A stretch of DNA of 50,413 nt from Hadarchaeum sp964343275. Its GTDB lineage: Archaea > Hadarchaeota > Hadarchaeia > Hadarchaeales > Hadarchaeaceae. Shown here in pieces: positions 1 to 9,133 of the stretch; position 1 is the first letter of the stretch; each line of letters opens with the position of its first letter. Position numbers and translations under genes: made by a program. The stretch covers positions 1 through 50,413 of the forward strand of contig CAYFIY010000006.1 in the NCBI GenBank assembly GCA_964343275.1, read 5' to 3'. The notes beneath the pieces are model-generated. The model was not told the DNA's origin. It worked only from the letters and a program-made list of their open reading frames with translations, and made no database searches.

Positions 1-35
1 ATATAGTATTACCCTAGTGGTTGCTTGGTGAATAG

Positions 36-1217
36 TTGAGTAGGAAATTGAATTTTTTGGCGAACGAGCTGGAGAATATGAAGTCACAGGGCTTGTACCT
101 CAGAGTGAGGACTAGGCAGTCCGCCCAGGGTGCTTGGACAGTAGTTAGGGGAAAGAAAGTCCTGAACATGTGCTCAAACAATTACCTTGGATTGGCCAAT
201 CATCCAAAACTTATCGAGGCGGCGAAAAGAGCTATAGATGAATGGGGAGTAGGAACAGGGGCCGTCCGATCTATTGCCGGTAATTTGGAACTGCACGACA
301 TGTTCGAGGAAAAGATGGCTAGATTCAAGAAGAGGGAGGCAGCTATCTTGCTCCAGTCGGGATTCGACGCTGTAATCGGTACAATACCAGCAATAATGGG
401 AAAGCAGGATGCCATATTCAGCGAAGAATTAAATCATGCGTGTATAATTGACGCCTCCAGATTGAGCGGGGCGAAAAGATACATATATCCACACCTGAAC
501 GTTTCGGCATTGGAAGATATTATAAGTAGAGAAAAAGATGCCCGCAGAAAGTTGGTAGTTACCGACGGAGTGTTCAGCATGGATGGCGATATGGCCCCCT
601 TACCTAAGATTATCGAAGTTGCAGATAAGTACAATGCCTTAGTTATGGTAGACGACGCGCATGGGGAAGGTGTACTCGGCGACCACGGTCGCGGCATAGT
701 GGACCACTATAAACTCCATGGACGGGTGGATATAGAAATGGGTACATTATCGAAGGCTTTCGGTGTAGTTGGTGGATATATAGCCGGAGACAATAAACTT
801 ATTGAGTTCTTGAAAAACAGGGCTAGACCATTTCTATTTAGCAGCGCGACCAATCCAGGAGACGTTGCCGCTGCAATGGCCGCGGTAGAACTTCTGGAAG
901 AGAGTGACGAACTGATAAAGAAACTGTGGAATAATACGAACTATTTCAAAGAAAAGCTGAACAAGCTCGGATTTGATTTGGGTAATAGCAAAACTCCAAT
1001 CACACCATTAATGGTAAAGGACGAAAAATTAGCTGCTGAGTTAAGCATAAGAATGTTGGAAGATGAGAATATTTTCGGCCAGTATATCATCTACCCCACC
1101 GTTCCCCGCGGAACAGCCCGTTTGAGGCTCCAACCTTCGGCAGTTCATTCTAAAAAGGACTTGGATTACTGCATTGACGCCGTTGAAAAGATAGGAAAGG
1201 ATCTTGATTTGATCTAG
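36..1217 (+). CDS. AONS/KBL-family PLP acyltransferase (glycine C-acetyltransferase-like)
   Basis: Alpha-oxoamine synthase family (393 aa, normal family length), condensing an amino acid with an acyl-CoA: 2-amino-3-ketobutyrate CoA ligase or 8-amino-7-oxononanoate synthase. Visible family signatures are CSNNYLGLANHP near residue 46, DGVFSMDGD, the aspartate of VDDAHGEG and the PLP-binding lysine in TLSKAFG near residue 240. The start is TTG directly after an in-frame TAG, with GGTGA 4 nt upstream. The stop is TAG; reading through it would run more than 50 codons antisense into the convergent methyltransferase gene, so here TAG looks like a true stop. No biotin or threonine dehydrogenase genes lie nearby, so the choice between KBL and BioF is open. 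Confidence 0.82.
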   Translation: MSRKLNFLANELENMKSQGLYLRVRTRQSAQGAWTVVRGKKVLNMCSNNYLGLANHPKLIEAAKRAIDEWGVGTGAVRSIAGNLELHDMFEEKMARFKKREAAILLQSGFDAVIGTIPAIMGKQDAIFSEELNHACIIDASRLSGAKRYIYPHLNVSALEDIISREKDARRKLVVTDGVFSMDGDMAPLPKIIEVADKYNALVMVDDAHGEGVLGDHGRGIVDHYKLHGRVDIEMGTLSKAFGVVGGYIAGDNKLIEFLKNRARPFLFSSATNPGDVAAAMAAVELLEESDELIKKLWNNTNYFKEKLNKLGFDLGNSKTPITPLMVKDEKLAAELSIRMLEDENIFGQYIIYPTVPRGTARLRLQPSAVHSKKDLDYCIDAVEKIGKDLDLI

Positions 1218-1256
1218 TGGTATAACAACCCGCGGAACATGTCGAATTTGGCAATG

Positions 1257-2513
1257 CTACTTCTTGTAAATTCCATATTCTCTGGTAAAGTCCGTCAAAG
1301 CCCTCATATTTTCATCCTTAGCTGTGACGAGAGGAAATGCAGAACCCATAATGAAACCGCCGCCTTCGCCAACGACATCGATTAGCTTTTTGCAGTAATC
1401 TTTGACTTCCTGCGGTGAGCCCACGTTCAAAAGTGAAGCTGGTGGACCTCCAGTGAGGCAGGCTGTGTCACCTAATATCTCCTTTGCTTTAAAAATATCA
1501 GACTCAACTTGGTACAAGACCTTTCCTTTGGGTACATCGCTAATTATTTGGAATCGGTCTGTGTAAATTCCCTGGGTGTTGACAAGGGGCGTTAGCCCCC
1601 TATCGATTAGCCCCATTATTACTTTTCTCAAGTATGGCCAGTAGAATTCTTCATATTGCTGATTGGACATGAATCCTCCAGCGCCTTTGTGCAGAAAGAG
1701 GACTATTCGGGGGCAATATGTTATCTTAGCCATCCATTCCCCATAATCTATCATCCATGGAACTATCTTCTCCTGGGCTTTTTTGAGCTTATCTGGATTT
1801 CTAGACATGTCCGTCAACGCTCCTTTTGTTCCCCTCAAATAGTCAGCGATGAAATCAAAGGGACATTGAGTAAACCCTAAATAATAGGGCGGGAATCCCA
1901 TCTTGATCAATTCCTGGATACTTTGCAGATTTACGTTTAACCACTTGACGTATTCGCGCCCGGCTTTCAAAAGAGATTCAAAGGCGTTGGAAATCTCCGG
2001 TGTCCCCATATTTGGGAGCATATCAAACAATCCAAAATGTGAAACCATATTGTGTATGGGTGGCAGATTTTTAAAGGGCTCTAATACCCCATATACCCTA
2101 GGCCAATGTCTTCTTATAATATAATCAGAAGGATCATCGATGAACCAATCGTAGTCTTCCGCTGGCATCGCTTCATACTCAGTGCCAGGTTCCACGAACT
2201 GATACTGGGTCTTGTTGCTGCCATGCCCGGGCCATTTCAATTGTCTAGAGCCCAGGTAATCAAACACCTTACCAGAAACTGTGACAGGGATGTAGGAAAA
2301 CATGTCCCACTCAAAATACGCTTGGACTTTTTTCCATGCCGCACAAGCTTTTTCATAGTCGGTCATGGCTTCTTCGAGAGTAACCCCTGCATACTTGATG
2401 GAATAAAAGTTATCGATTAATGCAATTGGAACTCTGTCAGGAACTTTCAAACTGATTGCGTCTACTACCCTCTTCTCTCTTTCTTTGTACAACTCTTCCG
2501 GTGTCTTTACCAT
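1257..2513 (-). CDS. UroD-fold corrinoid-dependent methyltransferase family protein (no visible Zn motif)
   Basis: Uroporphyrinogen decarboxylase/MtaA superfamily protein of about 418 aa. Family members next to corrinoid proteins move methyl groups between substrate, corrinoid and thiol. It follows the corrinoid protein gene directly, so the two are a likely operon. Unlike the other UroD-fold proteins here, it lacks the His-x-Cys Zn motif: the corresponding stretch reads VNTQGIYTD, and no Cys follows at the C-terminal ligand position. It may therefore be a substrate-side methyltransferase rather than a thiol-methylating one (inference). An ATG at 2513 is chosen; GTG at 2522 would overlap the upstream gene by 8 nt. 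It ends in TAG. Confidence 0.7.
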   Translation of the reverse strand: MVKTPEELYKEREKRVVDAISLKVPDRVPIALIDNFYSIKYAGVTLEEAMTDYEKACAAWKKVQAYFEWDMFSYIPVTVSGKVFDYLGSRQLKWPGHGSNKTQYQFVEPGTEYEAMPAEDYDWFIDDPSDYIIRRHWPRVYGVLEPFKNLPPIHNMVSHFGLFDMLPNMGTPEISNAFESLLKAGREYVKWLNVNLQSIQELIKMGFPPYYLGFTQCPFDFIADYLRGTKGALTDMSRNPDKLKKAQEKIVPWMIDYGEWMAKITYCPRIVLFLHKGAGGFMSNQQYEEFYWPYLRKVIMGLIDRGLTPLVNTQGIYTDRFQIISDVPKGKVLYQVESDIFKAKEILGDTACLTGGPPASLLNVGSPQEVKDYCKKLIDVVGEGGGFIMGSAFPLVTAKDENMRALTDFTREYGIYKK

Positions 2514-2514
2514 G

Positions 2515-3174
2515 TTATGCACTACCTATCCATTTTTTGGTCATCGAAAGTGCCCCGCTAGCAAATCTCTCAAAGGAATCCGCGCCGACATATTCTCTTA
2601 CTTTTTCGTCCAGTACTCCGCCGCCGATTATTATCTTTATCTTGTCCCGCAACCCAGCTTTCTTTATTGCCTCAATGGTTTGTTTCATCGACTCAAATGA
2701 TAGTGTCAAAAATCCGCTTAATCCCACTATTTCCGGCTTAACTTCATTTATTTTATCGACAAATTTTTGTGGGGGAACGTCCGTTCCGAGATCGTGAACC
2801 TCAAAACCGTTGGCATCTAACAAGAAAGTGACTATATTTTTGCCAATGTCATGAACATCTCCAGCCACGGTACCAATTACAATTTTGCCATACCGTTTTC
2901 CCATGGCACCAATTGCCAACTTCGGCTTAACCATTTCCATTATTTCGCTTAATATATCGCTAGCCAAATAAAGCTCGGCGAGAAAATATTCGCAATTTTC
3001 GTAACGCTTGCCCACGATCTCCATGGCTTTTCTAACGTCGTCAATAATATTTGAAGGATCTTCACCAGCATCCATTTTTTCTTGGACTATCCTCAGTGAA
3101 TCTTTTTCCTCTAAACCAACCATCGCGCTGACCAAATTTTCTGCCATAATACCATTAAATCGAGGCTCCAGCAT
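2515..3174 (-). CDS. Methyltransferase corrinoid protein (MtmC/MtbC family)
   Basis: Small B12-binding protein that shuttles a methyl group on cobalt. Residues 15-95 form the helical cap (B12-binding 2). Residues 97-215 form the Rossmann-like cobalamin domain, with the GDVHDIG motif whose His108 is the lower cobalt ligand, and a later GG loop (IIIGGGV). Its 219 aa match the family. A TATA-like tract at 3201-3210 lies about 27 nt from the ATG at 3174, fitting a leaderless transcript; an internal ATG at 3147 is the alternative start. It precedes the UroD-fold gene and presumably serves as its methyl carrier. Confidence 0.88.
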   Translation of the reverse strand: MLEPRFNGIMAENLVSAMVGLEEKDSLRIVQEKMDAGEDPSNIIDDVRKAMEIVGKRYENCEYFLAELYLASDILSEIMEMVKPKLAIGAMGKRYGKIVIGTVAGDVHDIGKNIVTFLLDANGFEVHDLGTDVPPQKFVDKINEVKPEIVGLSGFLTLSFESMKQTIEAIKKAGLRDKIKIIIGGGVLDEKVREYVGADSFERFASGALSMTKKWIGSA

Positions 3175-3311
3175 ATATTAAGCGTTTCCATACCATCAAA
3201 CTTTTTAAAGCAAATGAATTCTTTGAGAAGAGATGATAGCTATCTAATTTCTGGAATGGGTTAGTTCTGCACCGATCCTAATTGAAAAAATACGGTTTGT
3301 TTAAGTGTATT

Positions 3312-5567
3312 TTATTTTTTTCTCAGTGCTTTTAAAATAATTTCTGGGGTTATAGGGATTTCTTTAAATCTTATACCTATTGCATTGAAAATAGCGTTTG
3401 CCACGGCAGGAGCTGTCGGTACTATGCTCGCTTCTCCACATCCTTTTCCAGAAAATGGACCAGTATCCTCATTGGATTCAACTATTAGCGCTTTTATCTT
3501 TGGATAATCGCCAGCATGTGCTATTCTATAGTCTGAAAAATTAGGGTTGAAATATCTCCCAGTTTTCCCATCGAGCACAAGATTTTCGGTTAGGGCATAT
3601 CCAAGTCCTTGAACCATTCCTCCTTCTAATTGCCCCTCCACGATCATTGAGTTTATCGCCTTGCCGATATCGTGTGCATATGCCAATTTTAAGACGGAAA
3701 GTTCTCCGGTTTCGGTATCCACTTCCACCTCGACGCTCTGAACCCCAAAGTTAGGGGCGTTAAAAGACGGGTTATAACTCGCTATCCCGATTATCTCTCT
3801 GCCGGGCATATCTTTGATAACGTCTGTCATCGGGATCCGTTTTTTTTGTTTGCCCCTTATTATAATATCTCCATTTTCTAGCCATAACTTCTCCATTTTT
3901 TTCTTTAATTTTTTTGACGCTTCTTTTAAAAGCTTATTTTTAGCATCTGCTGCTGCCCGCCTGACAGCTTCACCAGTGAGATACAAAGTTCCACTAGCGT
4001 AACAACCTCGATCATATGGAAAGATAGTATCGGCTTCTTCCGTTATTTTAATCTGGGACATTGGTACCTTCAGCTCCTCAGATGCTATCTGAGTTAGAGT
4101 GGTATTTGATCCCTGTCCAATATCTACTGATGCCGATAGGATATTGACTGTGCCATCGGCATTAATTTTTACTATTGCTGAACAAGTTTGATCTAATGGA
4201 GGTGCTGCTCCGCTAACATGCATTAAGAAAGCCAAACCGAAGCCTGTCTTCTTTTTGCCTGCTATCTTACGTTTATAGTTCCTCTTCTCTTCCCATCGCA
4301 TTTCTTTTTTTATCTTATCAACGCAATCATCTATGCCACAACTATTTATCCTTGCATCTGTAGCTGGATCTACATCGCCAGCGCGTATGCAGTTTTTTAA
4401 TCTCAGCTCTATTGGGTCGATATTTAACTCCGTGGCTATTTGGTCCATTTGCGATTCAAGCGGGAACGCTCCTTGAGGATTACCATAACCTCTGACGGCA
4501 CCGGATGGTGGTGTGTTAGTATAAACAACACGAGGTTTGGCACTGAAACTTGGCGTTTTATATAATGAAACTAATCCCACACTTCCAGCTGCAAAAGTAC
4601 CGGCAACATTGGGGCCATGAGAAGCATATGCACCAGCCACTAAGATACCACTTACCTGTCTGGCAGTTAGAGTGCCGTCGCGAATGACCCCAGTCTTTAG
4701 CTCCACGATTGAGGGGGCGCGTTTGCTGGTAAAAAAAACTTCTTCTCTAGTAAGCTCCAATTTAACCGGTTTGTTTGTTTTCATCGTTAGAGAGATAGTT
4801 ATGGGTTCAATCGTGAGTGCGTCTTTATTTCCAAATCCACCTCCAATATATGGCGTGGTAATTCTAACTTTACTTTGTGGAATCCCGAAAATTTGAGCTA
4901 TTTTATATCTGAAAGGATGCGGAGCTTGTAAACCTGACCAAATTCTTAGTAATCCGGATTCATAGCTAGCTAAACACGCATGCGGTTCCATGGGACAAGC
5001 ATGGACTGCATGGGTTTTGTACTCGTCCTCGAATATATAATCTGCCTTCTTGAACCCTTTGCCCAAATCGCCCCATTCCCTTGTAATTAGGGCGCAAATA
5101 TTACGTCTCGCATCGTGAATTCTAGGTGCGTCAGATTCCATCGCCTCCATCGGGTCAAATACCGCTGGTAGCTCCTCATACTCGACATCTATTAGCTCAA
5201 GAGCAGCCTCGGCAGTATCTTTATCAGCAGCAGCTACCGCTGCGACATCGTCCCCAACAAAACGAACTTTAGCGTCCAAGACAAATTTATCCCTTGGTTC
5301 TAGTGTAGAAAGTGGTGCTGAATTATAAGCTACTCTCGGAACATCTTTGTGAGTTATTATCGCTTCCACTCCTCTGAGTTTCTTAGCCCTAGAAGCATCA
5401 ATTTTTTTTATCTTAGCATGGGCAAGAGGACTCCTGAGTATTTTACCATACAACATTCCTGGTAGCTTAATGTCAAAACCGTATTTCGATTTACCGGTGG
5501 CCTTGTCAGGAGAATCTATTTTGGGAACGGGCTTTCCAACCTTATAATAACTATTTTTTACGGACAT
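3312..5567 (-). CDS. Xanthine dehydrogenase-family molybdopterin-binding large subunit (1)
   Basis: Molybdenum hydroxylase large subunit, about 751 aa. The Ald_Xan_dh_C domain lies near residues 15-125, followed by the two molybdopterin domains. Visible motifs are GGGFGNKD, VRGYGNPQ (Arg at the position that contacts purines in xanthine oxidase), DIGQGS, and GCGEAS near the C-terminus, which holds the expected catalytic glutamate. The enzyme would hydroxylate an N-heterocycle or aldehyde. The FAD and 2Fe-2S subunits normally encoded beside it are absent nearby. It starts at an ATG preceded directly by an in-frame TTG, and ends in TAA. The substrate cannot be assigned; a purine or nicotinate-type ring is consistent with the neighbours. 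Confidence 0.85.
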   Translation of the reverse strand: MSVKNSYYKVGKPVPKIDSPDKATGKSKYGFDIKLPGMLYGKILRSPLAHAKIKKIDASRAKKLRGVEAIITHKDVPRVAYNSAPLSTLEPRDKFVLDAKVRFVGDDVAAVAAADKDTAEAALELIDVEYEELPAVFDPMEAMESDAPRIHDARRNICALITREWGDLGKGFKKADYIFEDEYKTHAVHACPMEPHACLASYESGLLRIWSGLQAPHPFRYKIAQIFGIPQSKVRITTPYIGGGFGNKDALTIEPITISLTMKTNKPVKLELTREEVFFTSKRAPSIVELKTGVIRDGTLTARQVSGILVAGAYASHGPNVAGTFAAGSVGLVSLYKTPSFSAKPRVVYTNTPPSGAVRGYGNPQGAFPLESQMDQIATELNIDPIELRLKNCIRAGDVDPATDARINSCGIDDCVDKIKKEMRWEEKRNYKRKIAGKKKTGFGLAFLMHVSGAAPPLDQTCSAIVKINADGTVNILSASVDIGQGSNTTLTQIASEELKVPMSQIKITEEADTIFPYDRGCYASGTLYLTGEAVRRAAADAKNKLLKEASKKLKKKMEKLWLENGDIIIRGKQKKRIPMTDVIKDMPGREIIGIASYNPSFNAPNFGVQSVEVEVDTETGELSVLKLAYAHDIGKAINSMIVEGQLEGGMVQGLGYALTENLVLDGKTGRYFNPNFSDYRIAHAGDYPKIKALIVESNEDTGPFSGKGCGEASIVPTAPAVANAIFNAIGIRFKEIPITPEIILKALRKK

Positions 5568-5753
5568 CAATATCTGGCCACATTGCGTTTCTATTACATT
5601 AATAATTATTTACATTAAATAAGCGCCAGCCGATCAACGATATACAAGATTATTATTTTAATATTTAGGCCAAAACTTATAAAAAATGGAAAAATTTAAA
5701 ATTTAGTTAAAAAAAGGTTAAATATCACTACTGAAACTAAAATATGGGATATT

Positions 5754-6773
5754 GTGGGTTATGAAGAACTTTTTGGGAGAGATTTGATAACCACACAAGA
5801 TTGGTCAAGGGAAGAGCTAGATATAGTGTTGAATCTTGGGAAGGAATTCAAACAAAGATATTACACGCGCAGCGTCCCGGAATCGCTGAAAAACAAAACT
5901 TTTTCCATGTTATTTTACAACACATCCACCAGGACTAGATCATCCTTTGAAGCAGCTATGACCGCATTGGGTGGCCACGCGCAATTCATCGATGCCCGTA
6001 CTACCAGGGCGGGAGAAGGTGAAGCCCCAAAGGACATGGCCAAGATGTACGAACGCTACGGCCACGGACTTGGGATAAGGATACTTGAATCCGCTGTTAA
6101 CTACGAATATGGGCGTGGGACTGAGATCATCCGAGAATGCGCCAAGCACGCTAAAGTTCCCGTGATCAGTATGGCCGACGATAAAGATCACCCAACGCAG
6201 GCTTTAACCGATATGATGACTATTCAAGAAAAATTCCCAAAATACGAAGGGAAGAAGTACGTTATAATGTGGGGGTACTCTAAAAAGATTAGGTCTTGGG
6301 CCGGAGTACAGTGCGATATGTTAATCGCCTCAAGGTACGGAGTAGATATAACACTAGCATATCCTGATGGGTTTAACCTAGACTCGGATATTGTGGAACA
6401 AAGTAAGAAAAACGCGGGGGATAGCGGAGCAAAATTCGAAATATCTCATGATTATAAAGAAGCATTAGATGGGGCAGATTTAGTCTTTCCTCGTAACTGG
6501 GCCAGCCACCAATGCTACTCTGCCGGCATAAACAACTTTGGTAGGGAAAACGAAATTGCATTACATAATAAGTTTAAAGATTGGAAGTTAACACAGGATC
6601 TAGTAGATTTGATGGACAAAAACTCAAAAATAATGCATGTATTGCCAGTGTTTAGGGGTGAAGAAGCTACGGATGAAGTTATGGACGGCCCACACTCAGC
6701 AGTATACGATCAAGCAGAGAATAACCTTTACACCAGAATGGCCGTGCTCGCTCTGACCATGGGGGGTAAATGA
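5754..6773 (+). CDS. Catabolic carbamoyltransferase-like protein (YgeW/OTCase superfamily), copy 1
   Basis: Aspartate/ornithine carbamoyltransferase superfamily, 339 aa. The carbamoyl-phosphate loop STRTR lies at residues 58-62, HPTQ is in the hinge region, and HVLP near residue 300 stands where OTCase has HCLP. Loss of that Cys argues against ornithine as substrate. YgeW-type enzymes in purine-degradation clusters instead act on ureido or oxamate-type compounds, generating carbamoyl phosphate. It begins with GTG; no strong ribosome-binding site is seen, and A/T-rich TATA-like sequence around 5665-5685 may be the promoter. The TGA overlaps an ATG of the next carbamoyltransferase gene, so they are co-transcribed. 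Confidence 0.82.
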   Translation: MGYEELFGRDLITTQDWSREELDIVLNLGKEFKQRYYTRSVPESLKNKTFSMLFYNTSTRTRSSFEAAMTALGGHAQFIDARTTRAGEGEAPKDMAKMYERYGHGLGIRILESAVNYEYGRGTEIIRECAKHAKVPVISMADDKDHPTQALTDMMTIQEKFPKYEGKKYVIMWGYSKKIRSWAGVQCDMLIASRYGVDITLAYPDGFNLDSDIVEQSKKNAGDSGAKFEISHDYKEALDGADLVFPRNWASHQCYSAGINNFGRENEIALHNKFKDWKLTQDLVDLMDKNSKIMHVLPVFRGEEATDEVMDGPHSAVYDQAENNLYTRMAVLALTMGGK

Positions 6774-6799
6774 GAATCAATTTTAGAATAGGTGATGGT

Positions 6800-7807
6800 A
6801 TGGCGAGTAAAAAAAATAAATCAAGAGCAAAATCACTGATTGGAAGAGATTTTATTTCTTTAGCCGGCTTCACTGCCGAAGAATTGTATAGGCTTTGGAG
6901 CAAAGCAACTGAGTTAAAAAGAAAACTTAAGCGGGGAATTAAACAGCATTTACTCCATGAGAAGACCTTGGCCATGATATTTGAAATGCCTTCAACCAGA
7001 ACCAGGGTATCCTTTGAAACTGCAATGACCCAGCTGGGCGGCCATGCACAAATGATCACCCCCAAGGACTTTTGGGACAAGAATAGGGAATCCATAAAAG
7101 ACTCTGCGGGGGTATTTAGCCGATACGTAGACGGTGTCATGATTAGGACATATGATTTTAGAGATATTGCAGAATTTGCTAAATGGTCTACCGTTCCGGT
7201 CATAAATGCTTATTGCGACCGCGAGCACCCGTGTCAGGTAATGGCAGACTTCCTTACAACTAAGGAGAAAAAAAAGAAACTAGAGGGCATAAAAACAGCC
7301 ATAACTTGGGCACCCAAATCTTGGAACGAATCCCTGGGAATCGTAAATTCAGCGCTCTACGCGGGACCTAAGGTAGGAATGGACATTGTGGTAGCGTGTC
7401 CCAAGGGTTACGATCCCGATCCTGAGGTCATGAAAGCTGCTCGAAAGGAAGCAAAAGCCATGGGGTCGGAAGTAAAAATCACGCGGGATATTAGGGAAGC
7501 GGTTGAAGGAGCAGATGTAGTTCATATCAAATGTTGGAATCCGCATGAAATTATCAGAAAAGGATTAGCTGGACTTGACGCGATAACACCCCATAGAAAG
7601 AATCCTAAAAAATACAGAAGTTGGGTTATAACTGAAGAATTATTAGAAATAGCAAAAAAGGATGTTAACGTGCAGCATGCACTCCCAGTTGAACGGGGTA
7701 TCGAGGCTCTGGATGAGATACTAGACGGGCCGCACTCCGTAATATATGATGAAGCTGAGAACCGGCTCCACGCTCAAAAAGGAATCCTATCTGAAATTAT
7801 AGCTTAA
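6800..7807 (+). CDS. Catabolic carbamoyltransferase-like protein, copy 2
   Basis: Second carbamoyltransferase-superfamily protein (335 aa from this start). Motifs are STRTR near residue 65, EHPCQ, and HALP in place of HCLP. It is clearly related to, but well diverged from, the preceding copy, so the pair may be two enzymes of one pathway or a heteromeric assembly (inference). The ATG at 6800 has GGTGA 4 nt upstream. An earlier ATG at 6770 overlaps the upstream stop codon (ATGA) and cannot be excluded; it would add 10 residues. It ends in TAA and converges on the SsnA-like gene. Confidence 0.82.
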   Translation: MASKKNKSRAKSLIGRDFISLAGFTAEELYRLWSKATELKRKLKRGIKQHLLHEKTLAMIFEMPSTRTRVSFETAMTQLGGHAQMITPKDFWDKNRESIKDSAGVFSRYVDGVMIRTYDFRDIAEFAKWSTVPVINAYCDREHPCQVMADFLTTKEKKKKLEGIKTAITWAPKSWNESLGIVNSALYAGPKVGMDIVVACPKGYDPDPEVMKAARKEAKAMGSEVKITRDIREAVEGADVVHIKCWNPHEIIRKGLAGLDAITPHRKNPKKYRSWVITEELLEIAKKDVNVQHALPVERGIEALDEILDGPHSVIYDEAENRLHAQKGILSEIIA

Positions 7808-7823
7808 TTTGTAGTTTAGCTGA

Positions 7824-9119
7824 CTATCGTATCCTGTCCCACAGTCCTTGCGCAGCTTCCTTAGAATCAATTACTATGTCCTCCTCTGATAGATTTTTTA
7901 ATCCTCGATTCTCCATTATGACTTTTCCTTCTGCTATTACTGTCTCAACGTTGCTTCCGTTCATTCCGAAGACGAAATGCCACGGAAAATTTCCCGCTGT
8001 CATTGGTGTAGGCGGTTTGTAATTTAATACCAGAATATCTGCCAATTTGTCCACCTCTAATGAGCCCACATCGAACCCCACTATCTTCGCGTTATTCTCG
8101 TAAAGCAATCTCAGGACGACATCTGCGGGCATTACCCTTGGGTCTCCGCTTGAAAGCTTATGAACTAAATATGTTGCCATGGCTTCCCTGAACATATTAT
8201 AAGTAAATCCATCAGTTCCTATTCCCACGCGTAAACTATCCTTTAACAGTTGTGGGACTGGTGAAACACCAACTCCATTATTCATGTTGCTTTGAGGATT
8301 GTGTGTGACACTGGTATTAGTTCTCTTCAAAATACCGATTTCATTATTATCAATATGCACGCAATGCGCAGCTATAGTTTTGGGTCCTAAAATACCGGCC
8401 TTTTCCAGCCTTTGTACGACCCGCATTCCATATTTGTTCATACTATCTTTTTGATCACACGAATCCTCTCCCACGTGAATTTGGAAACCAACATTGTGTT
8501 TTTCTCCAACCTCAACGCATTTAGATAGAGTTTCATCCGATACGGTGAATGAAGCATGGATACCAAAATTGCCCAATGTTCTACCCTTACCCTTTTTAAT
8601 GAACCTCTCATTTTCGGCAATGCAATTGTTTCTAATTTTAGTACCATCTCTATCTGAAACTTCGAGGCTAAGCACTCCCTTGAGTCCAGCCTGCTCTGTT
8701 GCTTTTGCTATTTCGTCTAAACTTCCCGTTGCCGCAAAGGGGCTCACATGATTTTCAGCAAAACTGGTCAGGCCATTTTTGGTCATTTCTACCAGACAAA
8801 GCAATGCGGAGATATAAATATCATTCAAATTCATTCTCTTGTCTATCTTCCACCATATCTTCTCCAAGTTTTCGGGGAAATTTTTCGGTGCTTCATTTAT
8901 AGGCATTCCTCTGATGAACGCGCCCATCATATGGGAATGCGAGCAGATCAAACCCGGTATCACTATTTTCTTTCTAGCGTCGATTTTCTCATCTGCAGTT
9001 TCGTTAAAATCGCCGATCTTTCTTATTTTGTTATCCTCAACTAAAATTGATCCCTTAATAATCCGAGGTTTTTTACCCAACGTGACTATGGTGGCATTCT
9101 TTATCAACAAGGTTTCCAT
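7824..9119 (-). CDS. SsnA/TrzN-like metal-dependent amidohydrolase (aminohydrolase)
   Basis: Amidohydrolase-superfamily enzyme of about 431 aa, related to SsnA, guanine deaminase and chlorohydrolases. Metal and active-site motifs follow in order: HSHMMG (His-x-His), HVGE, AHCVHI and GTDG. These enzymes deaminate or open purine, pyrimidine or hydantoin-type rings; ssnA is a regular member of anaerobic purine/urate clusters. The ATG at 9119 is preceded by a GGAAGGA-type site; a longer in-frame extension to 9203 would overlap the PreA-like gene and is rejected. It lies 14 nt downstream of the PreA-like gene in one operon and ends in TAG. Confidence 0.83.
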   Translation of the reverse strand: METLLIKNATIVTLGKKPRIIKGSILVEDNKIRKIGDFNETADEKIDARKKIVIPGLICSHSHMMGAFIRGMPINEAPKNFPENLEKIWWKIDKRMNLNDIYISALLCLVEMTKNGLTSFAENHVSPFAATGSLDEIAKATEQAGLKGVLSLEVSDRDGTKIRNNCIAENERFIKKGKGRTLGNFGIHASFTVSDETLSKCVEVGEKHNVGFQIHVGEDSCDQKDSMNKYGMRVVQRLEKAGILGPKTIAAHCVHIDNNEIGILKRTNTSVTHNPQSNMNNGVGVSPVPQLLKDSLRVGIGTDGFTYNMFREAMATYLVHKLSSGDPRVMPADVVLRLLYENNAKIVGFDVGSLEVDKLADILVLNYKPPTPMTAGNFPWHFVFGMNGSNVETVIAEGKVIMENRGLKNLSEEDIVIDSKEAAQGLWDRIR

Positions 9120-9133
9120 CGATTTCCTTCCGG

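Noticed and set aside
36..1400. Idea that all TAG codons in this organism are sense codons for pyrrolysine
   Set aside because: Readthrough of the AONS-like gene would run more than 50 codons antisense through a neighbouring gene, and seven other genes end plausibly at TAG. TAG therefore still works as a stop.
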